Of a DNA stretch of 32,112 nt, positions 6,427-15,204 are shown piece after piece. This stretch comes from an uncultured Ectothiorhodospiraceae bacterium (GTDB taxonomy: Bacteria > Pseudomonadota > Gammaproteobacteria > UBA6429 > Thiohalophilaceae): NCBI GenBank assembly GCA_947260005.1, contig CAMYOL010000060.1:1-32112 (forward strand), written 5' to 3'. Position numbers and translations under genes: made by a program. The notes beneath the pieces were generated by a model. The model saw only the letters and a list, made by a program, of their open reading frames with translations. It did no database searches and had not been told where the DNA came from. Within the stretch, counting starts at the first letter, position 1. Every line of letters begins with the position of its first letter.

Positions 6427-7071
6427 TTATGTAGATTTAGGACTTAACTCGAGCCAGTTGATGATATGGCGACGAGCCTCAGTCACCCCGGTATTTTTCA
6501 GGGCAGAAAACAGCTGGACGGTTACATCCGGGAGCTCACTGAGCGCTTTTTTAACCTGCAGCAAAGTGCTTTTGGCCGGACCATTTTTGAGCTTATCGGC
6601 TTTGGTGAGCAGCACCAGGACCGGCATGCCCTGGTGGGCACACCATTCGAGCATTTGTTCGTCAAATTCGCGTAATGGGTGACGGCTATCCATCATTAAT
6701 ACCATTCCTTTCAATGACTTACGAGTTGTCAGAAATTCATCAAGGGTTTTTTGCCAGCGTCGCTGCATCGCCACTGGGACCTTGGCATAACCATAGCCAG
6801 GCAGGTCGACCAGGCGGTGAGTATCATCCAGGGCAAAAAACACCAATTGCTGGGTGCGTCCCGGGGTTTTACTGGTACGGGCCAGTGATTTTTGCCCACT
6901 CAAGGCATTGAGAGCACTGGATTTTCCGGCATTTGAGCGTCCGGCGAAGACGACCTCAAACCCATTATCGGCAGGCACGTGGGCCATATCCGGGCTGCTG
7001 AGCAGGAACCTGGCTGACGCTAATAGATTGCGTTTATTGGTGGTATTCTTATTGTTTACTTGACCCGACAT
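6427..7071 (-). CDS. engB: ribosome biogenesis GTP-binding protein EngB (YihA/YsxC)
   Basis: Essential TRAFAC-class GTPase needed for maturation of the large ribosomal subunit (some gammaproteobacterial work also links it to division). The 214 residues contain the G1 P-loop [14 protein letters not shown], the switch region KTPGRTQQ, G3 [11 protein letters not shown]4 LTKADKL and a G5-like FSALKNTG. Length is typical. It is transcribed toward polA and the small RNA locus, with its 3' end 18 bp from the small RNA 2 terminator. The adjacent plus-strand cytochrome genes are divergent from it, with 225 bp between starts. Confidence 0.97.
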   Translation of the reverse strand: MSGQVNNKNTTNKRNLLASARFLLSSPDMAHVPADNGFEVVFAGRSNAGKSSALNALSGQKSLARTSKTPGRTQQLVFFALDDTHRLVDLPGYGYAKVPVAMQRRWQKTLDEFLTTRKSLKGMVLMMDSRHPLREFDEQMLEWCAHQGMPVLVLLTKADKLKNGPAKSTLLQVKKALSELPDVTVQLFSALKNTGVTEARRHIINWLELSPKST

Positions 7072-7142
7072 GCGACTATTTGTATAAAGGGCCCCATTTT
7101 TGGGGATTCTCGTCCGGGCAATTATGCCTTATTGTGGTTCAG

Positions 7143-7236
7143 GAAGCTCTGATTAAGTCATCAAGCAAAATACGATAGCCTGGTGCTAACGAGGCCAAAA
7201 TGCGGTCAGTTGCTTCAGGTCTTAATCAGAGCCTTC
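7143..7236. repeat. 15/16-bp inverted repeat upstream of cytochrome c5
   Basis: GAAGCTCTGATTAAG (7143-7157) recurs in inverted form as CTTAATCAGAGCCTTC (7221-7236), with only one extra base, separated by 63 bp. It lies between the divergent engB and cytochrome c5 genes. It could fold as a long stem in the cytochrome leader transcript, be a bipartite operator, or be a remnant of a small palindromic element. A second short pair, ATCAAG (7160-7165) / CTTGAT (7235-7240), competes with it. Confidence 0.75.
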
Positions 7237-7296
7237 TTGATAAGGACATGGATGAGTCTCAACTGTTTAATTTATTATTTGTTTATGGAGAACGAT

Positions 7297-7611
7297 ATGA
7301 AAAAGCTAATTATTGCACTGTCTGCAGCAACCTTAATGGGTGCCGCTGCTTCTGTTCAAGCTAATGGTGAAGCCACTTATAAAGCAGCGTGTTTTGCTTG
7401 TCATGGAACCGGTGCGGCTGGTGCGCCAAAGTACGGTGACAAGGCCGCATGGAAAGATCGTATTGCTGCCGGTAACGAAAAAATGTACAGCAACTCCATC
7501 AAAGGCTTTAAGGGTTCCAAGGGTGTAATGCCTGCTAAAGGTGGACGTGCCGACTTATCTGATGATGCTGTTAAAGCAGCGGTTGACTACATGGTGGCTG
7601 GATCAAAATGA
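7297..7611 (+). CDS. cytochrome c5 family protein
   Basis: Small periplasmic monoheme electron carrier. The 104-residue precursor has a Sec signal peptide (MKKLIIALSAATLMGAAASVQA), one haem-binding CFACH (C32, C35, H36) and the distal Met in GVMPAKGG, typical of the c5/c553 class. The ATG at 7297 is chosen over the upstream in-frame ATG at 7183 because it opens a clean signal peptide and follows GGAG at a 6-nt spacing. The stop overlaps the next start by 4 bp (ATGA), so it is co-translated with cytochrome c4, a pair also found beside engB in Pseudomonas. It likely shuttles electrons to a terminal oxidase; the partner is not in the window. Confidence 0.93.
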   Translation: MKKLIIALSAATLMGAAASVQANGEATYKAACFACHGTGAAGAPKYGDKAAWKDRIAAGNEKMYSNSIKGFKGSKGVMPAKGGRADLSDDAVKAAVDYMVAGSK

Positions 7612-8228
7612 TTTCACGTTTTATCGTAACCATTATCGCTTGTTTCGTTGCTCTGCCTGCACTAGCTGCAGGTGATGCAACGGTCGGGCGTAGTAAGTCT
7701 CAGGTCTGTGCAGGTTGTCATGGTGTTGACGGTAATGCCGCCATCCCTAATTATCCCAAGTTAGCAGGCCAACATGCCGGTTACCTCGTTAAGCAAATGC
7801 AGGCCTTTAAGGCGGGTAAACGTAAGGATGCGATCATGGAAGGTCAGGTCGCTAACTTAAAAGATCAGGATATGCTGGATTTAGCGGCTTATTTTGCGTC
7901 GCAAAAGACAACACTGGGTGCCGCGACTGACAAGGCGCAACGCGAGTTTGGTGAGCGTCTTTATCGTGGTGGCAATGAAACCAAAGCAATCGCAGCGTGT
8001 ATGGGTTGTCATAGCCCAAACGGATCGGGTAATAAACCTGCTAATTTCCCGGCTTTAAGTGGGCAAAATGCAGCCTACACCTTAAAAAGTCTGAAAGACT
8101 ATCGTGATGCCAAGATTCGCGCATTTGATGATAAAGATGATGCCGCAAAGATTATGCGTAACATTGCTAAAAAGATGTCAGATGCTGAGATGGAAGCGGT
8201 TGCATATTATATTGCAGGCTTAAATTAA
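7608..8228 (+). CDS. cytochrome c4, diheme
   Basis: Periplasmic diheme cytochrome c4, an electron carrier feeding terminal oxidases. The 206 residues have a signal peptide ending ALPALA|AG and two homologous monoheme domains. The first haem site is CAGCH (C34-H38) and the second CMGCH (about residues 129-133), with candidate Met ligands after each (MEGQVANL and the IMRNIAKKM region). Length matches the family. It overlaps cytochrome c5 by 4 bp and is followed by a strong terminator, so the two form one transcription unit. The downstream resB-ccsA genes encode the haem-attachment machinery these proteins need. Confidence 0.95.
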   Translation: MISRFIVTIIACFVALPALAAGDATVGRSKSQVCAGCHGVDGNAAIPNYPKLAGQHAGYLVKQMQAFKAGKRKDAIMEGQVANLKDQDMLDLAAYFASQKTTLGAATDKAQREFGERLYRGGNETKAIAACMGCHSPNGSGNKPANFPALSGQNAAYTLKSLKDYRDAKIRAFDDKDDAAKIMRNIAKKMSDAEMEAVAYYIAGLN

Positions 8229-8279
8229 GCACGTTATCCAAATCTGTAACGGAATTTTTAGATAACAATGCACTCTAAG

Positions 8280-8314
8280 AGGTGGCCTGAGCATGGATCA
8301 GGCCACCTTTTTTT
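8280..8314 (+). terminator. Rho-independent terminator after the cytochrome c5-c4 operon
   Basis: Perfect 11-bp stem AGGTGGCCTGA (8280-8290) with TCAGGCCACCT (8298-8308), loop GCATGGA, then a T-run to about 8314. It separates the two cytochrome genes from resB. Confidence 0.95.
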
Positions 8315-8378
8315 ATCCTCCAGGTTTTAATTTTCCTGGTGTATTTAATCGACTATTGATAAAGATCTAAGTGTAAGT

Positions 8379-10406
8379 ATGAGCGAATCAGAACAAACAA
8401 CTAAAACAAATAACGGGCTGGCATCACGTCGTAGCATTGTTCTGGATTTCCTGGGTTCGATGAATCTGGCGATAACGATATTTGTCATTATTGCTATTGC
8501 CTCGGCGATTGGTACGGTATTAAAACAAAATGAGAATTATCTTGATTACATCATCAAATTTGGTCCGTTTTGGCATGAGTTCTTTTTAAGCCTTAATTTA
8601 TACGATATATATAGTGCAGGCTGGTTTGCCTTTTTGCTGGCGTTTTTGATGATCTCAACCAGCGTTTGTATTTATCGAAATACGCCGCATATGTTGCTGG
8701 AAATGCGCAATTTTCGTTTAAACAGCAAAATAAAATCGATAAAACTAATAAACGGATCCAGGACCTGGCCACTCGATGGCGATGCAGAACAGGCAACAAA
8801 AAATATTACGCAACTGTTTCGTGTTCAGGGCTATAAAACGAAAAGCAAACAGCATGATGATCGCGTTATCGTCGCAGCAATGCGCGGCCGCTGGAATCGC
8901 CTTGGATATATTTTAGGCCACCTCGGTATGATCGTGGTGCCTTTGGGTTTTATTATCGACAGCACGATGGATATCGCTTTTTTAGAATGGAGTGGTAAGC
9001 GTGCCATTGATAAAGAATCGGTTTATGTAAAAGACATGCCCAAAGAAAGTCAATTACAGCCCGATACCTTACTTTCATTTCGCGGCAATGTTTCAATCTC
9101 TGAAGGCCAGAAGTCCAACTTCACGTTGTTAAGAATCAGAGATGGTTCGATGGTGCAATACCTGCCATTTGCCATTGAGCTAAAAGACTTTCGTGTTGAG
9201 CACTATGATTCAGGTGCACCAAAGTCATTTGAGAGTGATCTTATTATCATCGATAAAGAAAAAGATAAACGATTTGAGCAAACTATTTCCGTCAACCATC
9301 CTCTTTACTACCGCGGTTATACCATTTATCAGGCGTCGTTTGGCGATGGTGGTTCAAAATTAAATTTAAAAGTCTGGCCGTTTTATGATTATAAAAAACA
9401 AACACTCGAGGTGGATACCTTCGTACGCGGTAATCGCGTTCTGGATACCTCAGCCGGGCAGCTAACGTTAGAGATCATCGATTTTAAAAAATACAATGTA
9501 CGTCCAGCCCAGGTTGGCGATCCTGAAGGTAAGAAATTTGTTAACGATGGTTCGAGTTACGTCTTCAAGGTGCGTGATAAAAGTGGCCAGGCGCGTGAAT
9601 ATAATAATTACATGTCACCGGTGAATCAGGACGGTCGATATATGTTTATTTCTGGTATGCGTACCAATCCATCGGAGTCCTATCGATTTTTGCACATACC
9701 CGCGGATGACCAGTTTACGGTTGAACGTTTTATGAATTTCCATGCCTTATTAAATAATACTGAGCGTGTTCATGCGATTGCAACCAGCACAGTGAGTACC
9801 ACCTTAAAGAATGCACCAGATAGCGAAAAATATAAGGCCAACATCATAAAAACGATGATGGAATTACTGGACCGGTTTAATATCGGTGGATTTGATGCGA
9901 TAAAAGAACATATTGACCGTGCTGAAGTGAGCAGCGAACAAAAAGATAAAATGGCGGATGCCTATCAAAAAGTATTAAACACATTATTACAGGCCGTTTA
10001 TATGGATGTATTGCAGCAAGAAGGGGTCGACAGCAGCAAGCCGATTAGTGAAGCGCAGGAACGGTTTTACTTTGATGCCCTGGCGACCTTAGGTGGGTTG
10101 CATCGCTATGGGACGCCTTTTTATGCCCAGTTGACCGACTTTACCCATGTGGAATCCTCTGGGCTGTCTATCGCGCGGTTGCCGGGTAAAAATGTGTTCT
10201 ATTTCGGTTCTTTAATGACCATAATCGGTATATTCTTACTATTATATGTAAACCAACAGCGGCTCTGGGCGGTGATCTACAAGGATGAATCCGGTCAACA
10301 GACGCTGGTCTTCGCCGGCAGTGGCAGTCGTAATACCGAGGATTTCAGACGTCATTATCAGCAGTTGGTGGAAAAACTTGAACGTGTACTAGGGTTGTCT
10401 AAATAA
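8379..10406 (+). CDS. resB: cytochrome c biogenesis protein ResB (System II)
   Basis: ResB/Ccs1 subunit of the System II cytochrome c synthase, which with CcsA exports haem and ligates it to apocytochromes at the outer face of the inner membrane. The 675-residue protein has three N-terminal helices (around residues 25-48, 80-100 and 172-195), a long periplasmic domain from about 200 to 600, and a final helix (VFYFGSLMTIIGIFLLLYV, about 605-625). Family features include VLDFLGSMNLAI near the N-terminus, GHLGMIVVPLG, and HPLYYRGYTIYQASFGDGGS in the periplasmic part. It sits 31 bp upstream of ccsA, so the two probably form an operon. Most enteric and Pseudomonas relatives use System I (Ccm), so System II here is a lineage marker. 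Confidence 0.95.
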   Translation: MSESEQTTKTNNGLASRRSIVLDFLGSMNLAITIFVIIAIASAIGTVLKQNENYLDYIIKFGPFWHEFFLSLNLYDIYSAGWFAFLLAFLMISTSVCIYRNTPHMLLEMRNFRLNSKIKSIKLINGSRTWPLDGDAEQATKNITQLFRVQGYKTKSKQHDDRVIVAAMRGRWNRLGYILGHLGMIVVPLGFIIDSTMDIAFLEWSGKRAIDKESVYVKDMPKESQLQPDTLLSFRGNVSISEGQKSNFTLLRIRDGSMVQYLPFAIELKDFRVEHYDSGAPKSFESDLIIIDKEKDKRFEQTISVNHPLYYRGYTIYQASFGDGGSKLNLKVWPFYDYKKQTLEVDTFVRGNRVLDTSAGQLTLEIIDFKKYNVRPAQVGDPEGKKFVNDGSSYVFKVRDKSGQAREYNNYMSPVNQDGRYMFISGMRTNPSESYRFLHIPADDQFTVERFMNFHALLNNTERVHAIATSTVSTTLKNAPDSEKYKANIIKTMMELLDRFNIGGFDAIKEHIDRAEVSSEQKDKMADAYQKVLNTLLQAVYMDVLQQEGVDSSKPISEAQERFYFDALATLGGLHRYGTPFYAQLTDFTHVESSGLSIARLPGKNVFYFGSLMTIIGIFLLLYVNQQRLWAVIYKDESGQQTLVFAGSGSRNTEDFRRHYQQLVEKLERVLGLSK

Positions 10407-10437
10407 ACTCCCACGAAACAGAATTGAGGTCAGGACC

Positions 10438-11844
10438 ATGTCAGTAACAAACGAAGCAATGCACGATGACTTAAAGCAAGCATCTTTTTTCAAAACCCTG
10501 AGCATTGTCGATTGGGCCTTCGCTGCCTTTGTACTTTATGGTACCGGTTATGCTTATTATCTCTATAACTATTTAATGGATGGTTATGAGGTCGCAATCT
10601 TGTTTGGGACAGGAGCGAGCCTGATTGCAATGGGTTGGTGGTGGAAACCATCACGCATGTTAATGGCGGCGATTGCCTTTTTAAGTCTAAGTGCTGTCTA
10701 TTTATATGAACCGGCTGTGATTGCGTTAAAGGAAAAAGGCATGGGCTCGGCCGATGCAATGTTTGCTTTATCGAATCTTGATGATAAAGAGAACAGTAAA
10801 TTTTTATTCAAATATTTTCTTTCCAGCACCTCCGCGATCATGTGGATGAGCGCTTTATATATCATGGCGACCCTGGTTTATTTTTATCATTTAGGTTTAC
10901 GTAATGTGTATGCCGGTAAAGTCGCAACGGCGATGACCTGGTCGGCCACAACAATGGGGTTTGTTGGTTTGATGGTGCGTTGGCGCGAATCCTATTTACT
11001 CAGCCCGGATATCGGCCATATCCCGGTGAGCAATCTATACGAAGTCTTTATTTTATTTTCGATCATCACTGCGTTGATCTATTTATTTTATGAACGAAAA
11101 TATAAAACCAAAACCATGGGTGGCTTTGTTTTATTGGTGATCAGTGCTGCCGTTGCCTTTTTATTGTGGTACCACTTTAGTAAGGGTGCGCATGAGATCG
11201 CGCCGCTGGTACCGGCATTACAAAGTTACTGGATGAAGATCCATGTGCCCGCGAATTTTGTTGGTTATGGTGCTTTTGCGCTCGCGGCGATGTTAGGCAT
11301 GTTTTTCTTATTTATCGAACATGCTAAAAAACCGAGTACTGCAAATCAGGTCATTGCCCTAATTTTAATATTCGGAGTTGCTATCCTGACTTTTCTGGCG
11401 AACTTTGGTGCGGATTCATTTAATACGATTGCCTTAAATTTAGCTTATTCTTTGGCGACGTGTGCTGTCTTCTGGGTAATGGGTTTCGGTATCGTACGTG
11501 CGATGCGTTTAATCGGCGAAAACAATTTACCCAAACTCGATATGCTGGATGACGTTATGCATAAGTCGATTGCGCTGGGTTTTGGTTTCTTTACCATTGC
11601 AACGGTTTTAGGTGCGGCTTGGGCGGCAGAGGCCTGGGGTGGTTACTGGTCATGGGATCCCAAGGAAGTCTGGGCATTAATCGTTTGGTTAAACTACGCG
11701 GCCTGGTTACATATGCGCCTTATGAAAGGTTTGCGCGGTACACCATTGGCCTGGTGGTCGGTGGTCGGTTTATTAGTGACAACCTTTGCCTTTATCGGGG
11801 TTAATATATTCTTATCAGGTTTGCACGCCTACGGAGAGTTATAA
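10438..11844 (+). CDS. ccsA: cytochrome c biogenesis protein CcsA/ResC (System II, CcsB-type naming also used)
   Basis: Integral membrane haem-handling partner of ResB. The 468 residues are mostly hydrophobic helices and contain the diagnostic tryptophan-rich WWD motif WGGYWSWDPKEVW (about residues 399-411), which binds haem at the periplasmic face. Candidate haem-ligand histidines lie in MKIHVPANFVGYG and near LHMRLMKG, and the C-terminus FLSGLHAYGEL is typical. A Shine-Dalgarno-like AGGA precedes the ATG. It probably acts on the cytochromes c5 and c4 just upstream and on the diheme cytochrome at 24796. A longer N-terminal hydrophobic portion (about residues 1-130) precedes the conserved core, as is usual in proteobacterial versions. 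Confidence 0.95.
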   Translation: MSVTNEAMHDDLKQASFFKTLSIVDWAFAAFVLYGTGYAYYLYNYLMDGYEVAILFGTGASLIAMGWWWKPSRMLMAAIAFLSLSAVYLYEPAVIALKEKGMGSADAMFALSNLDDKENSKFLFKYFLSSTSAIMWMSALYIMATLVYFYHLGLRNVYAGKVATAMTWSATTMGFVGLMVRWRESYLLSPDIGHIPVSNLYEVFILFSIITALIYLFYERKYKTKTMGGFVLLVISAAVAFLLWYHFSKGAHEIAPLVPALQSYWMKIHVPANFVGYGAFALAAMLGMFFLFIEHAKKPSTANQVIALILIFGVAILTFLANFGADSFNTIALNLAYSLATCAVFWVMGFGIVRAMRLIGENNLPKLDMLDDVMHKSIALGFGFFTIATVLGAAWAAEAWGGYWSWDPKEVWALIVWLNYAAWLHMRLMKGLRGTPLAWWSVVGLLVTTFAFIGVNIFLSGLHAYGEL

Positions 11845-11942
11845 ATAATGCTGTTCAGCACTGGTTAACATTCCCATAATATCTATGCGATTTTTGGCAG
11901 GCTAGAATTATGTCGTGTTTAATACAATGAGGGAACCAACGT

Positions 11943-11995
11943 TATAATTATCTCTCTAATCAATCAGAACAATTAATATTTATATAAATTAGGAG
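11943..11995 (+). promoter_or_regulatory. candidate dsbA promoter -10 and strong ribosome-binding site
   Basis: TATAAT at 11943-11948 is a perfect -10 hexamer without a convincing -35 at 17 bp. AGGAG at 11991-11995 precedes the dsbA ATG at a 6-nt spacing. The 157-bp gap after ccsA suggests dsbA has its own promoter. Confidence 0.45.
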
Positions 11996-12001
11996 CGGTC
12001 T

Positions 12002-12643
12002 ATGTTGAAGCGATTTATTTTATCATTTGCTGGTTTGGTACTGGTTGCTATGACCTTACAGGCAAATGCAGCTGGAATCGATGAAGGGATTGAGTATCAA
12101 CTGGTCACGCCTCCCGTTCGAACTGAAAATGAAAATAAGACTGAGGTGGTTGAGTTGTTTTGGTATGGCTGCCCTCATTGTTATCAGTTTGAACCTAAAT
12201 TCAATGCCTGGAAGAAAAAACAACCAGACAACGTTAACGTGATTCGTATTCCTGCGGTATTCGGAAATCGACCCGCCTGGGAATTGCATGCGCGTGCCTA
12301 TTATGCCGCGGAGTTATTAGGTGTATTAGATAAAATTCATGGCCCTCTCTTTAAAGCGCTTCATCAGGAAAAACAAAAACTGTATACCAAGGATGCCCTT
12401 GCCGCTTTTGTTGAAAAGCAGGGTGTCAGCAAAAGTGAATTTTTGGATACTTTATATTCATTTGGCGTGAACATGAAACTGAATCGCGCCATAGACCTCA
12501 CTAAACGTTATGGTATTGATGGTGTCCCGACCATTATCATCAACGGACGTTACCGTACCCATGCCAGCCTGACCAACGGCCAGGCGGGGATGTTCAAAGT
12601 CATGGACTTTCTCATCAACAAAGACTCCCAGGCCCGGAAATAA
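12002..12643 (+). CDS. dsbA: thiol:disulfide interchange protein DsbA
   Basis: Periplasmic oxidase that introduces disulfides into exported proteins and is reoxidised by DsbB. The 213-residue precursor has a signal peptide (hydrophobic stretch 5-20, cleavage near ANA|AG), the active site CPHC at residues 57-60 within FWYGCPHCYQFEP, and the conserved cis-proline loop GVPTIIING. Length and motif identify DsbA rather than DsbC or DsbG. Disulfide chemistry also affects the CxxCH thiols of apocytochromes, which fits its place downstream of the System II genes. The same dsbA position after the cytochrome genes occurs in Pseudomonas. Confidence 0.95.
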   Translation: MLKRFILSFAGLVLVAMTLQANAAGIDEGIEYQLVTPPVRTENENKTEVVELFWYGCPHCYQFEPKFNAWKKKQPDNVNVIRIPAVFGNRPAWELHARAYYAAELLGVLDKIHGPLFKALHQEKQKLYTKDALAAFVEKQGVSKSEFLDTLYSFGVNMKLNRAIDLTKRYGIDGVPTIIINGRYRTHASLTNGQAGMFKVMDFLINKDSQARK

Positions 12644-12733
12644 ACAGAATATCAGTCTATATATAAAGGTATTCATTGAATTAGCCGATAGTGAACTTAG
12701 TCGATAAGTTTAAATGCATGGAAGGAGACCGAT

Positions 12734-14365
12734 GTGAAGGCCGCAGAGTTATTTGTTCGTTGTTTAGAAAATGAAGGGGTAGAGTACATTTTTGGCATTC
12801 CAGGTGAGGAAAACCTGGATGTCATGGATGCCCTGTTAGATTCATCGATAAAATTCATAACGGTTCGGCATGAACAGGGCGCTGCTTTTATGGCCGATGT
12901 CTATGGACGGCTGACGGGGAAAGCCGGAGTCTGTCTGGCTACATTAGGACCCGGTGCGACCAATCTGGTCACGGGTGTTGCGGATGCAAATATGGATCAT
13001 GCGCCGTTGGTGGCGATTGCCGGGCAGGCCAGCACACATCGTTTACATAAGGAATCTCACCAGGTACTGGATCTGGAGCTGATGTTTCAACCCATCAGTA
13101 AATATTCCTCACGATTACTTACCCCTAATATCATCTCGGAAGTGGTTCGTAAGGCCTTTAAGGTCGCGCAGACTGAAAAGTACGGCGCCTGTTTTATTGA
13201 GTTTCCTGAAAATATCGCTGAGATGGATGTGGTGGGTGATCCCCTACCAGTCAAGCATCCTCATCCACCTGAGCCACCGGCTGAGCGGATTGATGCCGCC
13301 GCTGAATTAATATCAAAGGCCAAAAATCCAATTATCCTGGCTGGCAATGGCGTGATTCGTAGTCGTGCCTGGAAGCAGTTAGCGGATTTTGCTGAAGAAC
13401 TACGAATACCGGTTGCCAATACCTTTATGGCCAAAGGCGTGATTCCGTTTAAGCATCCAATGGCATTGGGTAGTGCCGGTTTACAAGCGAATGATTATGT
13501 TAGCTGTGGTTTCAATCGCGCGGACGTAATTATATGTGTGGGTTATGATTTGGTTGAATACCATCCTTATCTTTGGCATCCCACCAAGGATCGAATCATC
13601 ATCCACGTGGATAGTTCTCCGGCTGAGGTTGATGCTTATTATAATATCAGCGTCGGCGTCGTTGGCGACATTAAACATTCAATGTTACGCATTAGTAAAG
13701 TGACGAGCCCGCACACTGGGAATGCGATGCGTTCTTTACGTGCTGCGTTGATCGAAGATATGAATCAGCATAAAGATGATCCATCGATTCCTGTGAAGCC
13801 GCAAAAAATCATCTGGGATTTACGTACCGCGATGGATCTCGAGGGTATTGCCATCTCGGATGTTGGTGCCCACAAGATGTGGATGTCACGCATGTTCCGC
13901 TGTGAATATCCAAATACCTGTTTAATCTCAAATGGCTTTGCTAGCATGGGCATTGCATTGCCTGGCGCCATCGGTGCAAAATTAGCCTACCCGGATCGAC
14001 AAGTGGTTGCAGTCACTGGTGATGCCGGTTTTATGATGAATGTGCAGGAAATTGAAACGGCGATACGTTATAAGACACCGATTGTGATTTTGATCTGGAC
14101 AGATAACGCGTACGGACTGATCGAGTGGAAACAAATGGCTCAGTTTGGACGAAAATCACACATCGATTTTACCAATCCGGATTTTGTCAAACTGGCAGAG
14201 TCATTTGGTGCGAAAGGTTATCGAATTAGCGAAAGCCAGGCACTGTTGCCCACCTTACAGGAAGCATTACAAAATGACGTCGTGAGTGTGATAGATTGTC
14301 CTGTAGACTATAGTGAAAACTTAAAATTAACGAGCAAACTGGGTGAGATGGTCTGCCCAATATAA
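12734..14365 (+). CDS. acetolactate synthase-like ThDP-dependent enzyme (catabolic AlsS-type)
   Basis: Cytosolic thiamine-diphosphate enzyme of the acetohydroxyacid synthase family; the likely reaction is decarboxylation of pyruvate and condensation to 2-acetolactate. The 543 residues show the catalytic glutamate E47 in RHEQGAAFMADVYGR, the LATLGPGATNLVTG segment, FQPISKYS, a central domain with NPIILAGNG and the C-terminal ThDP/Mg site beginning GDAGFMMNVQEIETA (about residues 430-445). Overall similarity, including YDLVEYHPYLW and the ending DCPVDYSENLKL, is closer to Bacillus-type AlsS than to anabolic IlvB/IlvI, and no small regulatory subunit gene follows. The start is GTG at 12734 with AGGAG 6 nt upstream; the overlapping ATG reads straight into TGA. 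It interrupts the dsbA-EEP order seen in relatives. Confidence 0.85.
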   Translation: MKAAELFVRCLENEGVEYIFGIPGEENLDVMDALLDSSIKFITVRHEQGAAFMADVYGRLTGKAGVCLATLGPGATNLVTGVADANMDHAPLVAIAGQASTHRLHKESHQVLDLELMFQPISKYSSRLLTPNIISEVVRKAFKVAQTEKYGACFIEFPENIAEMDVVGDPLPVKHPHPPEPPAERIDAAAELISKAKNPIILAGNGVIRSRAWKQLADFAEELRIPVANTFMAKGVIPFKHPMALGSAGLQANDYVSCGFNRADVIICVGYDLVEYHPYLWHPTKDRIIIHVDSSPAEVDAYYNISVGVVGDIKHSMLRISKVTSPHTGNAMRSLRAALIEDMNQHKDDPSIPVKPQKIIWDLRTAMDLEGIAISDVGAHKMWMSRMFRCEYPNTCLISNGFASMGIALPGAIGAKLAYPDRQVVAVTGDAGFMMNVQEIETAIRYKTPIVILIWTDNAYGLIEWKQMAQFGRKSHIDFTNPDFVKLAESFGAKGYRISESQALLPTLQEALQNDVVSVIDCPVDYSENLKLTSKLGEMVCPI

Positions 14366-14414
14366 AAATTAATGTGCTAATAAGTTTGGCACTTTCCAGT
14401 GGTGGTTTAATTCA

Positions 14415-15188
14415 ATGACCGGGCAAACACTTCGCCTGTTAAGTTATAATGTTCAAGTCGGTATCAGTACTCGGCGACCGCATCATTATGTAACGCATAG
14501 CTGGAAACACCTTATTCCTCATAACCAACGATTATTAAACCTGGAAAAGGTTGCTGATTTAATTCGCGGTTTTGATATTATCGGCCTGCAAGAGGTTGAT
14601 GCAGGATCGATTCGTAGTAATTATATTAATCTCGTTGAATACCTCGCATTCCAGGGTGGTTTTCCCTATTGGTATCACCAGGTAAATCGAAATCTGGGTC
14701 GCTTTGCCCAGCATAGTAATGGTTTGTTGAGTCATTACCATCCCGCTGAAGTTCGGGATATCAATTTACCAACACTGATTCCCGGGCGTAACGCGATATT
14801 GGCGCGCTTTGGGTCGCGTGAGAATTCATTGGCGGTGGTCATTATGCATTTATCACTGGGTACACGGGCGAGAAATAAACAGCTTGGTTTCATTAGTGAT
14901 GTCATTAATCAACATAAACATGCTGTGGTAATGGGTGACATGAATTGCAAGTTAAATAGTAAAGAGATGCGACAAATGTTTAGTTGTACAGATTTACGTG
15001 AACCCGAAGAAGAAATCTATACCTTTCCAAGTTGGCGGCCACAACACCATATAGACCACATTTTGGTAACCTCTGGTTTAAAAATCAATGAAGCAAAAGT
15101 ATTGAGTCGGCCCTATTCTGATCATTTACCGATAATGATGGAAATAACCGTACCGGATGATGTAGAGCTCACTCGACGAGCCGCATAG
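14415..15188 (+). CDS. endonuclease/exonuclease/phosphatase (EEP) family protein
   Basis: Predicted Mg-dependent phosphoesterase of the EEP superfamily (the DNase I / exonuclease III fold). The 257 residues show the family landmarks in order: LLSYNVQVG near the N-terminus, GLQEVD with the metal-binding Glu (about residues 58-63), MHLSLG, MGDMNCKL with the Asp-x-Asn pair (about 176-183), and the closing IDHILVT and SDHLPIMMEI with the catalytic histidines. No signal peptide is visible, so it is probably cytosolic. It lies 49 bp after the acetolactate-synthase-like gene and 16 bp before the diguanylate cyclase, matching the Pseudomonas PA5488-PA5487 arrangement as I recall it. The substrate (nucleic acid, phospholipid or sugar phosphate) cannot be told. 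Confidence 0.88.
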   Translation: MTGQTLRLLSYNVQVGISTRRPHHYVTHSWKHLIPHNQRLLNLEKVADLIRGFDIIGLQEVDAGSIRSNYINLVEYLAFQGGFPYWYHQVNRNLGRFAQHSNGLLSHYHPAEVRDINLPTLIPGRNAILARFGSRENSLAVVIMHLSLGTRARNKQLGFISDVINQHKHAVVMGDMNCKLNSKEMRQMFSCTDLREPEEEIYTFPSWRPQHHIDHILVTSGLKINEAKVLSRPYSDHLPIMMEITVPDDVELTRRAA

Positions 15189-15204
15189 TTTTTTATTAGA
15201 GTTA

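Noticed and set aside
7183-7296. Longer start for cytochrome c5 at 7183
   Set aside because: The added 38 residues have no signal-peptide logic and run through the inverted repeat; the ATG at 7297 has a good Shine-Dalgarno and a clean signal peptide.
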